From assembly GCA_029012465.1 (NCBI GenBank), contig JAQXMD010000022.1:1-60371 (forward strand): a stretch of 60,371 nucleotides of DNA. Direction: 5' to 3'. Position 1 is the first letter of the stretch. Each line of letters opens with the position of its first letter. Source of the stretch: Oscillospiraceae bacterium (lineage in GTDB: Bacteria; Bacillota; Clostridia; Oscillospirales; Oscillospiraceae). Under the pieces are notes generated by a model, which saw only the letters and a list, made by a program, of their open reading frames with translations, had not been told where the DNA came from and searched no databases. A program made the translations under genes and the position numbers. Positions 7,946-14,663 of this stretch are shown here, one piece after another.

Positions 7946-9736
7946 TTATGCGTTGCTGCCGGACTGAATATCATAAACGGTTTTATAGATACCGCCGGAA
8001 CGCAACAGCTCTTCGTGGGTGCCACATTCGGCAATCTGTCCTCCGCTGAGAACGAAGATGCAGTCTGCTTCTCTGAGGGTTGAAATCCGGTGGGAAATGA
8101 TGATGGTGGTGATGCCGTCCCTACGCTGTTTCAGGGCCTCCCGGATTGCGTGATCTGTCCGGGTGTCCACGGCAGAAAGAGCGTCGTCGAATATTAAAAT
8201 GTCGCAGTCCTCCATAATGGCCCGGGCGATGGCTACCCGCTGCTTCTGACCACCGGAAAGGGTTACGCCCCGTTCACCAAGTATGGTGTCGTAGCCCTCC
8301 TGGAATTCCAGAATATCCTTGTGGACAGACGCGATTTTTGCGGCTCTTTCAATAGCCTCCTGATTCTTTTCGGGAGACTTTATTCCGATGTTATCCCGGA
8401 TGCTTCTGGAATACAGAAAAGGCTCCTGCATGACCATGCCGATTCTGTCCCGGAGATGATGCTTTTGCATCTGGGCTATGTCCACGCCGCCGATGGAAAT
8501 TGTGCCGTTCTGGGGGTCATAGAGCCGCTGGAGTAGGGAAATAAGGGTGGTTTTTCCGGAACCGGTGCCGCCCAGAATGGCAACGGTGCTGCCTCCCGGG
8601 ATGGTCATGGAAAGGTTCTGTAACACGGGAGCATCTCCATAGGAAAAGCACACATGGTCAAACACGATATCGCCCTTCAGATTGGGCCTCTGGCCCATTG
8701 CAACCGGGTCCTCCTCGGGAATCTCCATGATCTCTTCGATTCTGGAGACTGCAATTCTCGCCTGACTGATGGCCGACAGATGCCGTCCCAAATCCTGAAT
8801 GGGGGAGAGGAATATGGCCGCGTAGGAGGCAAGGGCGGTGAACTGACCGATGGAAATGCTCCCCCGAACAGTCAGAACGACACCCAGAATTGTCACAAGA
8901 GAAAGCTGCAGCCCGCTGAGCAGGTCCAGTGACAGCCATAGTCTGGTCAGTTGGCGGTAGAATCCCAGCTTTGCGCCGCGGTTGGCTTCGTTGGCATGGT
9001 GAAATTTATCCCGTTCAAATCGCTGCCGGCCAAAGGCTCTCACCACGCGGACACCGGTAAGGTTTTCCTGAATGACGGTGTAGGACCTGCTGTCCATTTT
9101 CTCAACGTTCTCCCACTCCACATCGATTCTTTTTACAAATCTCATGGAAACCAATAGAATCAGCGGAATTACCCCAAAGCAGGCAAGGGTAATGGGGAGG
9201 CTCATGGCGGACATAATGATGAATCCAACGATCAGAAGGAAAGTGGTACGGATGATTTCCAGAATGTTGTTGTAGAGGAACCTCGATACGGTATCCACAT
9301 CGCTGGTGGCACGCTGAATCAAATCGCCGGTTTTGGCGGAAGCGTGGAAGGCATAGGGAAGCCGCTGCACATGGGAATAGTATCTGTCCCGGAGGTTTTT
9401 GGTGATTTCGCAAACGGCGCTCCATATGGCGTAGGGACGAAGAAAAGAGATAAGTCCCGAAAGGATTGCCAATAATACCATCAGCAGCGGCATCAGAATG
9501 TAGTGATGCCGTATGTTTTGAATACCGCCCAGAAGGGCGATGAGCCAGCTGAAATACCACGGGGCGTTCAGGGGCAGATCACCCAGCACCGAGTCAATGG
9601 TCACGGACAGAATCAGCGGCGTGACAAAGCTCAGGGCCAGCTCCAGCAATATCATCAGGAATCCAACGACGAAATGAAGCCGGTATCCGTCCGTGTAAAA
9701 CAGCAGGTTTTTCATCAGCGAATGTTTTGTTTCCAT
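7946..9736 (-). CDS. ABC exporter half-transporter, subunit with degenerate site
   Basis: This 596-residue half-transporter has an ABC1 membrane domain (residues about 15-310) and an ATPase domain with Walker A GGTGSGKTT, canonical signature LSGGQKQR, and Walker B IFDDALSAVDT. Asp replaces the catalytic Glu after Walker B. With the LSTGQ partner encoded next, this forms one consensus and one degenerate ATP site, the pattern of heterodimeric exporters. The ATG at 9736 is chosen because AAAGGAGG ends six bases upstream; the ATG at 9742 touches that site. It is preceded by a leader peptide and terminator (9766-9903), so expression is probably conditional. Confidence 0.9.
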   Translation of the reverse strand: METKHSLMKNLLFYTDGYRLHFVVGFLMILLELALSFVTPLILSVTIDSVLGDLPLNAPWYFSWLIALLGGIQNIRHHYILMPLLMVLLAILSGLISFLRPYAIWSAVCEITKNLRDRYYSHVQRLPYAFHASAKTGDLIQRATSDVDTVSRFLYNNILEIIRTTFLLIVGFIIMSAMSLPITLACFGVIPLILLVSMRFVKRIDVEWENVEKMDSRSYTVIQENLTGVRVVRAFGRQRFERDKFHHANEANRGAKLGFYRQLTRLWLSLDLLSGLQLSLVTILGVVLTVRGSISIGQFTALASYAAIFLSPIQDLGRHLSAISQARIAVSRIEEIMEIPEEDPVAMGQRPNLKGDIVFDHVCFSYGDAPVLQNLSMTIPGGSTVAILGGTGSGKTTLISLLQRLYDPQNGTISIGGVDIAQMQKHHLRDRIGMVMQEPFLYSRSIRDNIGIKSPEKNQEAIERAAKIASVHKDILEFQEGYDTILGERGVTLSGGQKQRVAIARAIMEDCDILIFDDALSAVDTRTDHAIREALKQRRDGITTIIISHRISTLREADCIFVLSGGQIAECGTHEELLRSGGIYKTVYDIQSGSNA

Positions 9737-9765
9737 GTTCATCCTCCTTTATGTCTAAAGTGCGT

Positions 9766-9797
9766 AAAAAAACACGAGGGCAGAAAATCTGTCCTCG
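9766..9797 (-). terminator. terminator/attenuator between leader peptide and ABC exporter
   Basis: Reading leftward, CGAGGACAG and CTGCCCTCG (9775-9797, one A-C mismatch) form a hairpin followed by a run of seven T (9766-9772). It lies after the leader stop codon (9823) and about 30 bases before the exporter ATG, so full-length transcripts must read through it. Confidence 0.75.
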
Positions 9798-9822
9798 CGG
9801 CAGTCATATGGCGATACAGACC

Positions 9823-9903
9823 CTACGGCCTGAAAATAGAGATACCAAGGCCGGCAAAAACAGTATTTTTCATAGATACAGATACAGGGTAGAACTTTTT
9901 CAT
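9823..9903 (-). CDS. leader peptide of the ABC exporter operon, 26 residues
   Basis: An ATG at 9903 with a strong GGAGG seven to eight bases upstream opens a 26-codon frame ending in TAG at 9823. The peptide begins MKKFYPVSVSMKN and ends SIFRP; it has no recognisable domain. It lies between a good promoter (9937-9965) and an intrinsic terminator (9766-9797) directly ahead of the exporter genes. That order is the layout of ribosome-controlled attenuators, and Bacillus subtilis bmrCD is known to be controlled by its leader bmrB. AGGCCGGC in the ribosome site can pair with GCCGGCCT inside the frame, so leader translation can change the RNA fold. Function is inferred. Confidence 0.6.
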   Translation of the reverse strand: MKKFYPVSVSMKNTVFAGLGISIFRP

Positions 9904-9936
9904 TATGCCGGCCTCCTTTCAAAATATCGTGAATTG

Positions 9937-9965
9937 ATTATAGCGTTTCCATTCTGGGGTTTCAA
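9937..9965 (-). promoter_or_regulatory. sigma-A promoter of the ABC exporter leader
   Basis: On the minus strand TTGAAA (9960-9965), 17 bases, TATAAT (9937-9942). The predicted start is about 25 bases ahead of the leader ATG. A second, weaker -10 (TATAGT, 10025-10030) lies further upstream. Confidence 0.75.
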
Positions 9966-10039
9966 CTGCCATTTTTGATTATCAGCAGATTGTGGGTACA
10001 TATCCTCCTTATTTGACAACACATACTATAGCACAAATT

Positions 10040-10074
10040 CCCGGCATGTACAGAAAAATGCAGTACAAGCCGGG
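10040..10074. promoter_or_regulatory. 12-bp inverted repeat, possible operator
   Basis: CCCGGCATGTAC (10040-10051) and GTACAAGCCGGG (10063-10074) are complementary at 11 of 12 positions around an A-rich 11-base centre. No T-run follows on the minus strand, so it is not a clear terminator. It lies just upstream of TATAGT (10025-10030) where a repressor or activator of the exporter operon would bind. Between genes, 9743-10146 otherwise holds only the leader, promoters and hairpins listed here. Confidence 0.35.
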
Positions 10075-10106
10075 AAACATGCAGTAAGTGCAGTTACAAA
10101 TCCATG

Positions 10107-10135
10107 GAAGCCGCCCAAATATATCGGGCGGCTTC
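10107..10135 (-). terminator. hairpin after the aminotransferase gene
   Basis: GAAGCCGCCC (10107-10116) pairs exactly with 10126-10135. The stem is strong, but leftward T-runs are weak, so termination may be partial or bidirectional. Confidence 0.55.
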
Positions 10136-10146
10136 ATAAACAGGAT

Positions 10147-11295
10147 TCAGAGCACTGCGGAAAGCCGGTCAAGGGCTTCCTTAATGCAGCGGGTGGGGCA
10201 GGCGAGATTGAAGCGAATGTGCCCCTCAGCGCCCTCCCCGAAGGTGGTGCCGTCATTCACAAAGACCTTGGCTTCTGCCAGCTTATTCATAAGGGCCTCC
10301 TGAGAGAGTCCCAGACAGCTCAGGTCGATCCACTGGAGATATGTCCCCTCCAAAGGTGAGAAAACAGCACCGGGAATTAACTTTGTCAGTCCCTCCATGA
10401 GCACACGGCGGTTTTCCTGAAGCACCACCAGAAGCTCATCCAGCCACTGCGCGCCGTGTTCATAGGCGGCGGTGGTGCTTGCATAGGCAAAGGTGCCCAG
10501 GTAGTGGCCGCAGTGGAGGGAAGCGTCTGCGGAAAACTTTTCACGCAGGTCCTTGCCGGGGATAAAGATATTGCTCTGGGCGTTACCCGCCAGATTGAAG
10601 GTCTTACTGGGTGCGGTGCAGATCACGGTCCGGTCTGCAAGCTCCGGGTTTACCTGGAGGAACATCAGATGCCGTCCTTGGTAATCCAGATCACAGTGAA
10701 TCTCGTCAGAAACCACATACAGGCCGTATTTGAGACAAATCTCACCGACCATGCGAAGCTCCTCTCTGGTCCAGACCCGTCCAACGGGATTGTGGGGGGA
10801 ACAGAGCATCAGAACCTTTGCCTCTTTGGCCTTTTCCTCCAGATCCGCAAAATCCATGGTGTAAACGCCGTTTTCGCTTTTCAGAGGATTGGTCAGGAGC
10901 TTTCTGCCGTTGTTTTTGACAGTGTTTGCAAAGGGAGGATACACAGGCGTCTGAATGATAACGCCGTCTCCAGGCTGGGTCATTACCCGGAGAGCAATGC
11001 CCATGGCGGTCACGACACCATAGGTCTGGACGGCCCAGTCCATGGAAACATCCCAGTTGTGACGGGTTTTCATCCAGCTCCGGACTGCCGCGTCGTATCG
11101 TTCCTTTGCGGGAGGGGCATAGCCGAAGCAGCCCACATCCACGATCTCATGCATAGCCTTTGTGATCTCCGGAGCAAGATTCAGGCGCATCTCAGCGACA
11201 GAATAGCTGATGATGCCGGGGTCAGTAATGCCCTGTTCCGCCACAAAGGGATGAACAACGCCGCCGGTGTTGAGGGTGGTAAAATCATATTTCAT
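10147..11295 (-). CDS. MalY/PatB-type PLP aminotransferase (probable cystathionine beta-lyase)
   Basis: This 382-residue fold-type I PLP enzyme has PLP-binding Lys231 in APSKTFNLAG, the Asp/Tyr pair region SDEIHCDL, and SPHNPVGRVW, all typical of the MalY/PatB branch that cleaves cystathionine or cysteine conjugates to ammonia, pyruvate and a thiol. The N-terminal motif that usually reads AxWVADMDF is SYSVAEMRL here, so substrate use may differ. GGGAG lies nine bases before the ATG. It is a single gene with its own hairpin at 10107. A general aminotransferase is the alternative. Confidence 0.82.
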   Translation of the reverse strand: MKYDFTTLNTGGVVHPFVAEQGITDPGIISYSVAEMRLNLAPEITKAMHEIVDVGCFGYAPPAKERYDAAVRSWMKTRHNWDVSMDWAVQTYGVVTAMGIALRVMTQPGDGVIIQTPVYPPFANTVKNNGRKLLTNPLKSENGVYTMDFADLEEKAKEAKVLMLCSPHNPVGRVWTREELRMVGEICLKYGLYVVSDEIHCDLDYQGRHLMFLQVNPELADRTVICTAPSKTFNLAGNAQSNIFIPGKDLREKFSADASLHCGHYLGTFAYASTTAAYEHGAQWLDELLVVLQENRRVLMEGLTKLIPGAVFSPLEGTYLQWIDLSCLGLSQEALMNKLAEAKVFVNDGTTFGEGAEGHIRFNLACPTRCIKEALDRLSAVL

Positions 11296-11433
11296 CGGTA
11301 AACACTCCCTTGGATTTTATAAAATCAGTGTATCACTTTCGGGAGGAAAAAGCAAGAAAATTCGACATGGCATCAGTGCGAAGAACCTGATTTCGTATGA
11401 CAGAAAAAACATCGGAAAAAAAGAAAAAAGTGC

Positions 11434-11462
11434 TTGACAAATATCGATTTCCGTAGTAATAT
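11434..11462 (+). promoter_or_regulatory. promoter of tRNA-Pro
   Basis: TTGACA (11434-11439), 17 bases, TAATAT (11457-11462), 29 bases ahead of the tRNA. Confidence 0.7.
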
Positions 11463-11491
11463 ATTGGAGCGTTAAGGAACGCAAGACAAAT

Positions 11492-11568
11492 CCGGGTGTG
11501 GCGAAGTTTGGTATCGCGCTTGAATGGGGTTCAAGAGGCCCTGAGTTCGAATCTCAGCACTCGGACCA
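11492..11568 (+). tRNA. tRNA-Pro(GGG)
   Basis: The 77-base gene folds as a cloverleaf: acceptor CCGGGTG/CACTCGG, anticodon stem CTTGA/TCAAG with loop ATGGGGT (anticodon GGG at 11526-11528, G37), T arm CTGAG-TTCGAAT-CTCAG, discriminator A and encoded CCA. Confidence 0.93.
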
Positions 11569-11571
11569 CGA

Positions 11572-11604
11572 AGACCTGAAATCATCTGATTTCAGGTCTT
11601 TTTG
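11572..11604 (+). terminator. terminator of tRNA-Pro
   Basis: A 13-bp perfect stem (AGACCTGAAATCA at 11572-11584 with 11587-11599) with a two-base loop is followed by TTTTT. Confidence 0.9.
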
Positions 11605-11644
11605 CTATCCATTTACAACATCAGAAGAACCTTTGGAGGCGCTT

Positions 11645-12472
11645 ATGGGAAACGTCATCGAAATTTCAGATATACACGCACCGGAGCTGGGTGCATATGC
11701 CCGATTGACCGAGGCACAGCTTCGGAATCGCAGGCACCCGGAACAGGGGATCTTCATCGCCGAAAGCGCAAAGGTCATTGGCCATGGCCTGGATGCGGGA
11801 TATGTTCCCATATCGCTTCTCATGGAACGCCGGCAGATTGAGGGGCAGGGGAGAGCGATCATAGATCGCTGCGGAGATATTCCCGTCTACACGGCTGACC
11901 GGGAGCTTCTGGAGCGTTTGACAGGCTATCAGCTGACCCGGGGAATTCTCTGCGCCATGAAGCGCCCACAGATGAAGCCCCTTCATGAGGTGATCTGGAA
12001 TGGACAACGAGTCGCAATACTGGATGGGCTGGTGGACCCCACCAATGTGGGGGCTGCGTTTCGTTCTGCGGCGGCGTTGGGCATGGATGCGGTACTGGTG
12101 ACGCCCACCTGCTGCGATCCCTTAAATCGCCGTGCTGTCCGTGTGAGCATGGGGACCGTATTTCAGGTTCCCTGGACGGTTATCGGAGCATCTGCCTCTG
12201 ACTGGCCGGAACAGGGGATGAAGCTGCTTCATGAAATGGGATTCAAAACTGCCGCCATGGCCCTTTGTGAGAATTCTGTCAGTATTGACGATCCCAAGCT
12301 GATGGGGGAGGAAAGGCTGGCGGTAATCATGGGAACCGAGGGGGATGGACTTGACTCCAAAACCATAGATTTGTGTGATTATACGGTCATGATCCCCATG
12401 GCCAACGGGGTGGATTCCCTGAATGTTGCGGCAGCCAGTGCCGTTGCTTTCTGGCAGCTGGGGAGACATTAA
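11645..12472 (+). CDS. SpoU/TrmH-family RNA 2'-O-methyltransferase
   Basis: This 275-residue protein has the three SPOUT motifs: LDGLVDPTNVGAAFRSAAAL (motif 1), VIMGTEGDGLD (motif 2) and IPMANGVDSLNVAAASAVAFW (motif 3), which bind S-adenosylmethionine in a trefoil knot and methylate ribose in rRNA or tRNA. The N-terminal 100 residues fit the RNA-binding SpoU substrate domain. GGAGG lies five bases before the ATG at 11645. It follows the tRNA-Pro terminator, so it needs read-through or an unseen promoter. The exact target nucleotide cannot be told. Confidence 0.88.
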   Translation: MGNVIEISDIHAPELGAYARLTEAQLRNRRHPEQGIFIAESAKVIGHGLDAGYVPISLLMERRQIEGQGRAIIDRCGDIPVYTADRELLERLTGYQLTRGILCAMKRPQMKPLHEVIWNGQRVAILDGLVDPTNVGAAFRSAAALGMDAVLVTPTCCDPLNRRAVRVSMGTVFQVPWTVIGASASDWPEQGMKLLHEMGFKTAAMALCENSVSIDDPKLMGEERLAVIMGTEGDGLDSKTIDLCDYTVMIPMANGVDSLNVAAASAVAFWQLGRH

Positions 12473-12474
12473 GG

Positions 12475-12513
12475 AAAGGCGAATGACGGGATAGTCTGTC
12501 ATTCGCCTTTTCA
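12475..12513. terminator. bidirectional terminator
   Basis: AAAGGCGAATGAC (12475-12487) pairs exactly with 12498-12510 and is flanked by A and T runs, serving the convergent methylase and nitroreductase genes. Confidence 0.85.
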
Positions 12514-12517
12514 ATAT

Positions 12518-13183
12518 TTAAGCCCATTCAAAATTGTGCGTTCCTGCGCCTATTTCAAAATGGTATTTTACAATGCCCAGGTCAACCTTTGTGTAGATTC
12601 CTATACCGGCTTTGCAAGTCACCTTGTTGCCGTTGAGACAAAAAGAGAATTTCTGCTGATTCATTGCAGTTGGAGCGAGCAGTGCAGATTCGACACCGTT
12701 TTTGAACCAGACCGGCATTTCGTCCTCCGCTTTGGCAACATCCTGAATTCCTTTGGATTTGTGCGGAACGCCCTGGGTTTTGCCATATCCCAATGCAATT
12801 ACAACACAGAGCTTTTCTCCCGGTTTCACCGTAAAGGCGGTCTTTATTTTGGCGTATGACATGGCAACCCAGCAGGTGTTCAGGCCAAGCTGCTGAGCCT
12901 TCAGAACCAGACGCTCGCCGTAGTAACCGCATGCTTCGTCCAGTCCGGCGCTTTTCTTTCCAATTAGTGCGATATAGTTCGTAACACCGCTGAATTTTCC
13001 GTAATGAGCCATAAAGCAGTCAAAGGCTTTTTCTTCATTTTTGACAAGCTGAATATGCAGCCCACTTTCCTGATTGCAAGCGTCGATTTCGGCCTGTAAT
13101 GCGGAAACCACTGCTTCATCCAGAGGTTTCTGATCATACTGGCGTACGCTGTGACGTGATTTTACGGCTTCTTCCAGAGTCAT
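12518..13183 (-). CDS. nitroreductase-family flavoprotein
   Basis: This 221-residue protein opens MTLEEAVKSRHSVRQYDQKP, the FMN-phosphate-binding Arg-Ser-x-Arg region of nitroreductases, and keeps LGLNTCWVAMSYAK and VIALGYGKTQG. The family reduces nitro, quinone or flavin substrates with NAD(P)H. The C-terminal half resembles the TM1586-type branch. The ATG at 13183 has AGGAGG seven bases upstream; the one at 13201 lies before that site. It may be preceded by a small leader frame (13134-13328). Physiological substrate unknown. Confidence 0.85.
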   Translation of the reverse strand: MTLEEAVKSRHSVRQYDQKPLDEAVVSALQAEIDACNQESGLHIQLVKNEEKAFDCFMAHYGKFSGVTNYIALIGKKSAGLDEACGYYGERLVLKAQQLGLNTCWVAMSYAKIKTAFTVKPGEKLCVVIALGYGKTQGVPHKSKGIQDVAKAEDEMPVWFKNGVESALLAPTAMNQQKFSFCLNGNKVTCKAGIGIYTKVDLGIVKYHFEIGAGTHNFEWA

Positions 13184-13328
13184 TATGTTTCCTCCTGTCA
13201 AAATGATTGATGTTGTTCAGAACCGCGATCCGGCAAAGCCCCCAAGAATCCATTGAAAAATCCTCTTTTACTGCGATATTGGTTCGTTCTTCACCAGATA
13301 AACAGCAATGCTTTATTACTTGCTTCAT
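13134..13328 (-). CDS. possible small leader ORF upstream of nitroreductase
   Basis: A 64-codon frame starts at ATG 13328, eight bases after AAAGAGG, and overlaps the first 50 bases of the nitroreductase gene in another frame. It begins MKQVIKHCCLSGEERTNIAV. The N-terminal half is codon-plausible, but the C-terminal part is just the ribosome-site region of the next gene. It could be a short cysteine-containing leader or chance. I see no other gene between 13184 and 13441. Confidence 0.25.
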   Translation of the reverse strand: MKQVIKHCCLSGEERTNIAVKEDFSMDSWGLCRIAVLNNINHFDRRKHNDSGRSRKITSQRTPV

Positions 13329-13400
13329 AAAACGAACCTCTTTGCAAACAAGGGATAAGTGATGCGATGTGTTCTTACACGCGTCCAGTGCGCATCACGC

Positions 13401-13437
13401 AAAAAAGTCTCTTTTGCCGGTAGACAAAAGAGACTTT
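13401..13437 (-). terminator. terminator of tRNA-Leu(CAG)
   Basis: AAAGTCTCTTTTG (13404-13416) pairs with 13425-13437; six T follow leftward. Confidence 0.88.
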
Positions 13438-13441
13438 ATGT

Positions 13442-13529
13442 TGGTGCGCGAGGCGGGACTTGAACCCGCACGTGCGTAATGCACACTAGAACCTGAATCT
13501 AGCGAGTCTGCCAATTCCACCACTCGCGC
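13442..13529 (-). tRNA. tRNA-Leu(CAG)
   Basis: The 88-base class II tRNA has acceptor GCGCGAG/CTCGCGC, anticodon stem CTAGA/TCTAG with loop TTCAGGT (anticodon CAG, complement at 13493-13495), a long variable arm, T loop TTCAAGT and encoded CCA. Confidence 0.95.
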
Positions 13530-13546
13530 ATCTGGAATGCTCGAAT

Positions 13547-13575
13547 ATAATACTACAGTTTCAGTCGGTTGTCAA
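13547..13575 (-). promoter_or_regulatory. promoter of tRNA-Leu(CAG)
   Basis: On the minus strand TTGACA (13570-13575), 17 bases, TATTAT (13547-13552), 17 bases ahead of the tRNA. Confidence 0.75.
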
Positions 13576-13628
13576 CTGTTTTCTTTCATATTTTCTGAAA
13601 AGCGATCAAAAGCAAACCAGAGTGTCAA

Positions 13629-14501
13629 TCAGCGGCTGCCCATGTGTACAATGGCACAGAGTCCCGGCCCGGTATGGGCGCCGATGATGGGACTGAGCAT
13701 CCGAATTTTGATCCGGCAGGTGGGATTCTTCTCCCGCAGGGCGTTTGCCACAAATTCGGCACGGTCGGGAACGTCGCTGTGAATGATATAGATCAGCTCG
13801 TTATCGCCGCCCTCTGTTGCGCCCTCGTACAGAGCCAGAAGCTCCTTCATGGCGTTTTTTGCGCCGCGCTTTTTCATGAAGGTATCCAGCTTGCCTTCCC
13901 GGTTGATCTTCAGGATTGGCTTAATATCCAGGGCGGTGCCCATTACGGCGGTGGCTGCGGACACACGGCCCCCACGCTTGAGATACATCAGGTCGTCCAC
14001 CATAAACCAGTGACAGACACGAAGCCGGTTTTCCTCCAGCCAGCGGGCGTTTTCCTCCAGAGACATGCCGTTTTCCCGATTGAGGACGGCATATTCCAGA
14101 AGCATGTCCATGCCGCCGGTAGCGGAAAGGGAATCCACACTGCGGACAGTGACCTCCGGAAATACTTCACCAAGCTCCCGGACTGCCATCAGGGAGGATG
14201 CATAGGTGTTGGAAAGTCCGCTGGAAAGGGACAAATATAAAATGGAATTGCCCGCTTTCAGATAAGGAGTAAACAAATCGATATAGCTCTGGGGAGAGAT
14301 CTGGGTGGTCTGGGTGAGATCACCGTTTCTCTGACCGTCGTAGAATACTTTCAGAAACGCATCGGTTTCAGGTGCGCTGCAGCAGCGATCCTCTCCGCCC
14401 ACGGAATAATTCATGGGAAGGAAGTGGATCTGATGCTCCTCGGCAAAGGCAGGGTCAATATCGGCGGAAATATCCGTAAAAATCAGGTAATTCTTATCCA
14501 T
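13629..14501 (-). CDS. DegV-family fatty-acid-binding protein
   Basis: This 290-residue protein opens IFTDISADIDPAFAEEHQIH, the DegV start. It has the lipid-contact segments TTQISPQSY and LSLSSGLSNTYASS, and DLMYLKRGGRVSAATA in the second domain. Family members bind a single fatty acid, and some (FakB) present it to the kinase FakA for phospholipid synthesis. GGAGG lies six bases before the ATG at 14501. It is a single gene with its own promoter. Which fatty acid it binds cannot be read from sequence. Confidence 0.88.
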   Translation of the reverse strand: MDKNYLIFTDISADIDPAFAEEHQIHFLPMNYSVGGEDRCCSAPETDAFLKVFYDGQRNGDLTQTTQISPQSYIDLFTPYLKAGNSILYLSLSSGLSNTYASSLMAVRELGEVFPEVTVRSVDSLSATGGMDMLLEYAVLNRENGMSLEENARWLEENRLRVCHWFMVDDLMYLKRGGRVSAATAVMGTALDIKPILKINREGKLDTFMKKRGAKNAMKELLALYEGATEGGDNELIYIIHSDVPDRAEFVANALREKNPTCRIKIRMLSPIIGAHTGPGLCAIVHMGSR

Positions 14502-14551
14502 AAATGGCCTCCGTTGTCGAATTAAAATCATTCAAGTTTTTGAACTACCCG

Positions 14552-14580
14552 ATTATACCATCCAACATATAAAAAATCAA
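14552..14580 (-). promoter_or_regulatory. promoter of the DegV gene
   Basis: On the minus strand TTGATT (14575-14580), 17 bases, TATAAT (14552-14557). Confidence 0.65.
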
Positions 14581-14617
14581 CGGAAATATCCTGATATTCC
14601 CGGATTGCATATAAAAA

Positions 14618-14655
14618 TCCCTCCGAATCGTTCCAGAAAACGACTCGAAGGGAGA
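14618..14655 (-). terminator. terminator of the CapA-like gene
   Basis: ATCCCTCCGAATCGTT (14618-14633) pairs with the segment at 14640-14655, allowing for wobble and mismatch; TTTTTAT follows leftward. Confidence 0.8.
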
Positions 14656-14663
14656 TTATGTGA

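Noticed and set aside
11498..11644. Extension of the RNA methylase frame back into tRNA-Pro
   Set aside because: The frame is open by chance through the tRNA and terminator; the ribosome site supports ATG 11645.
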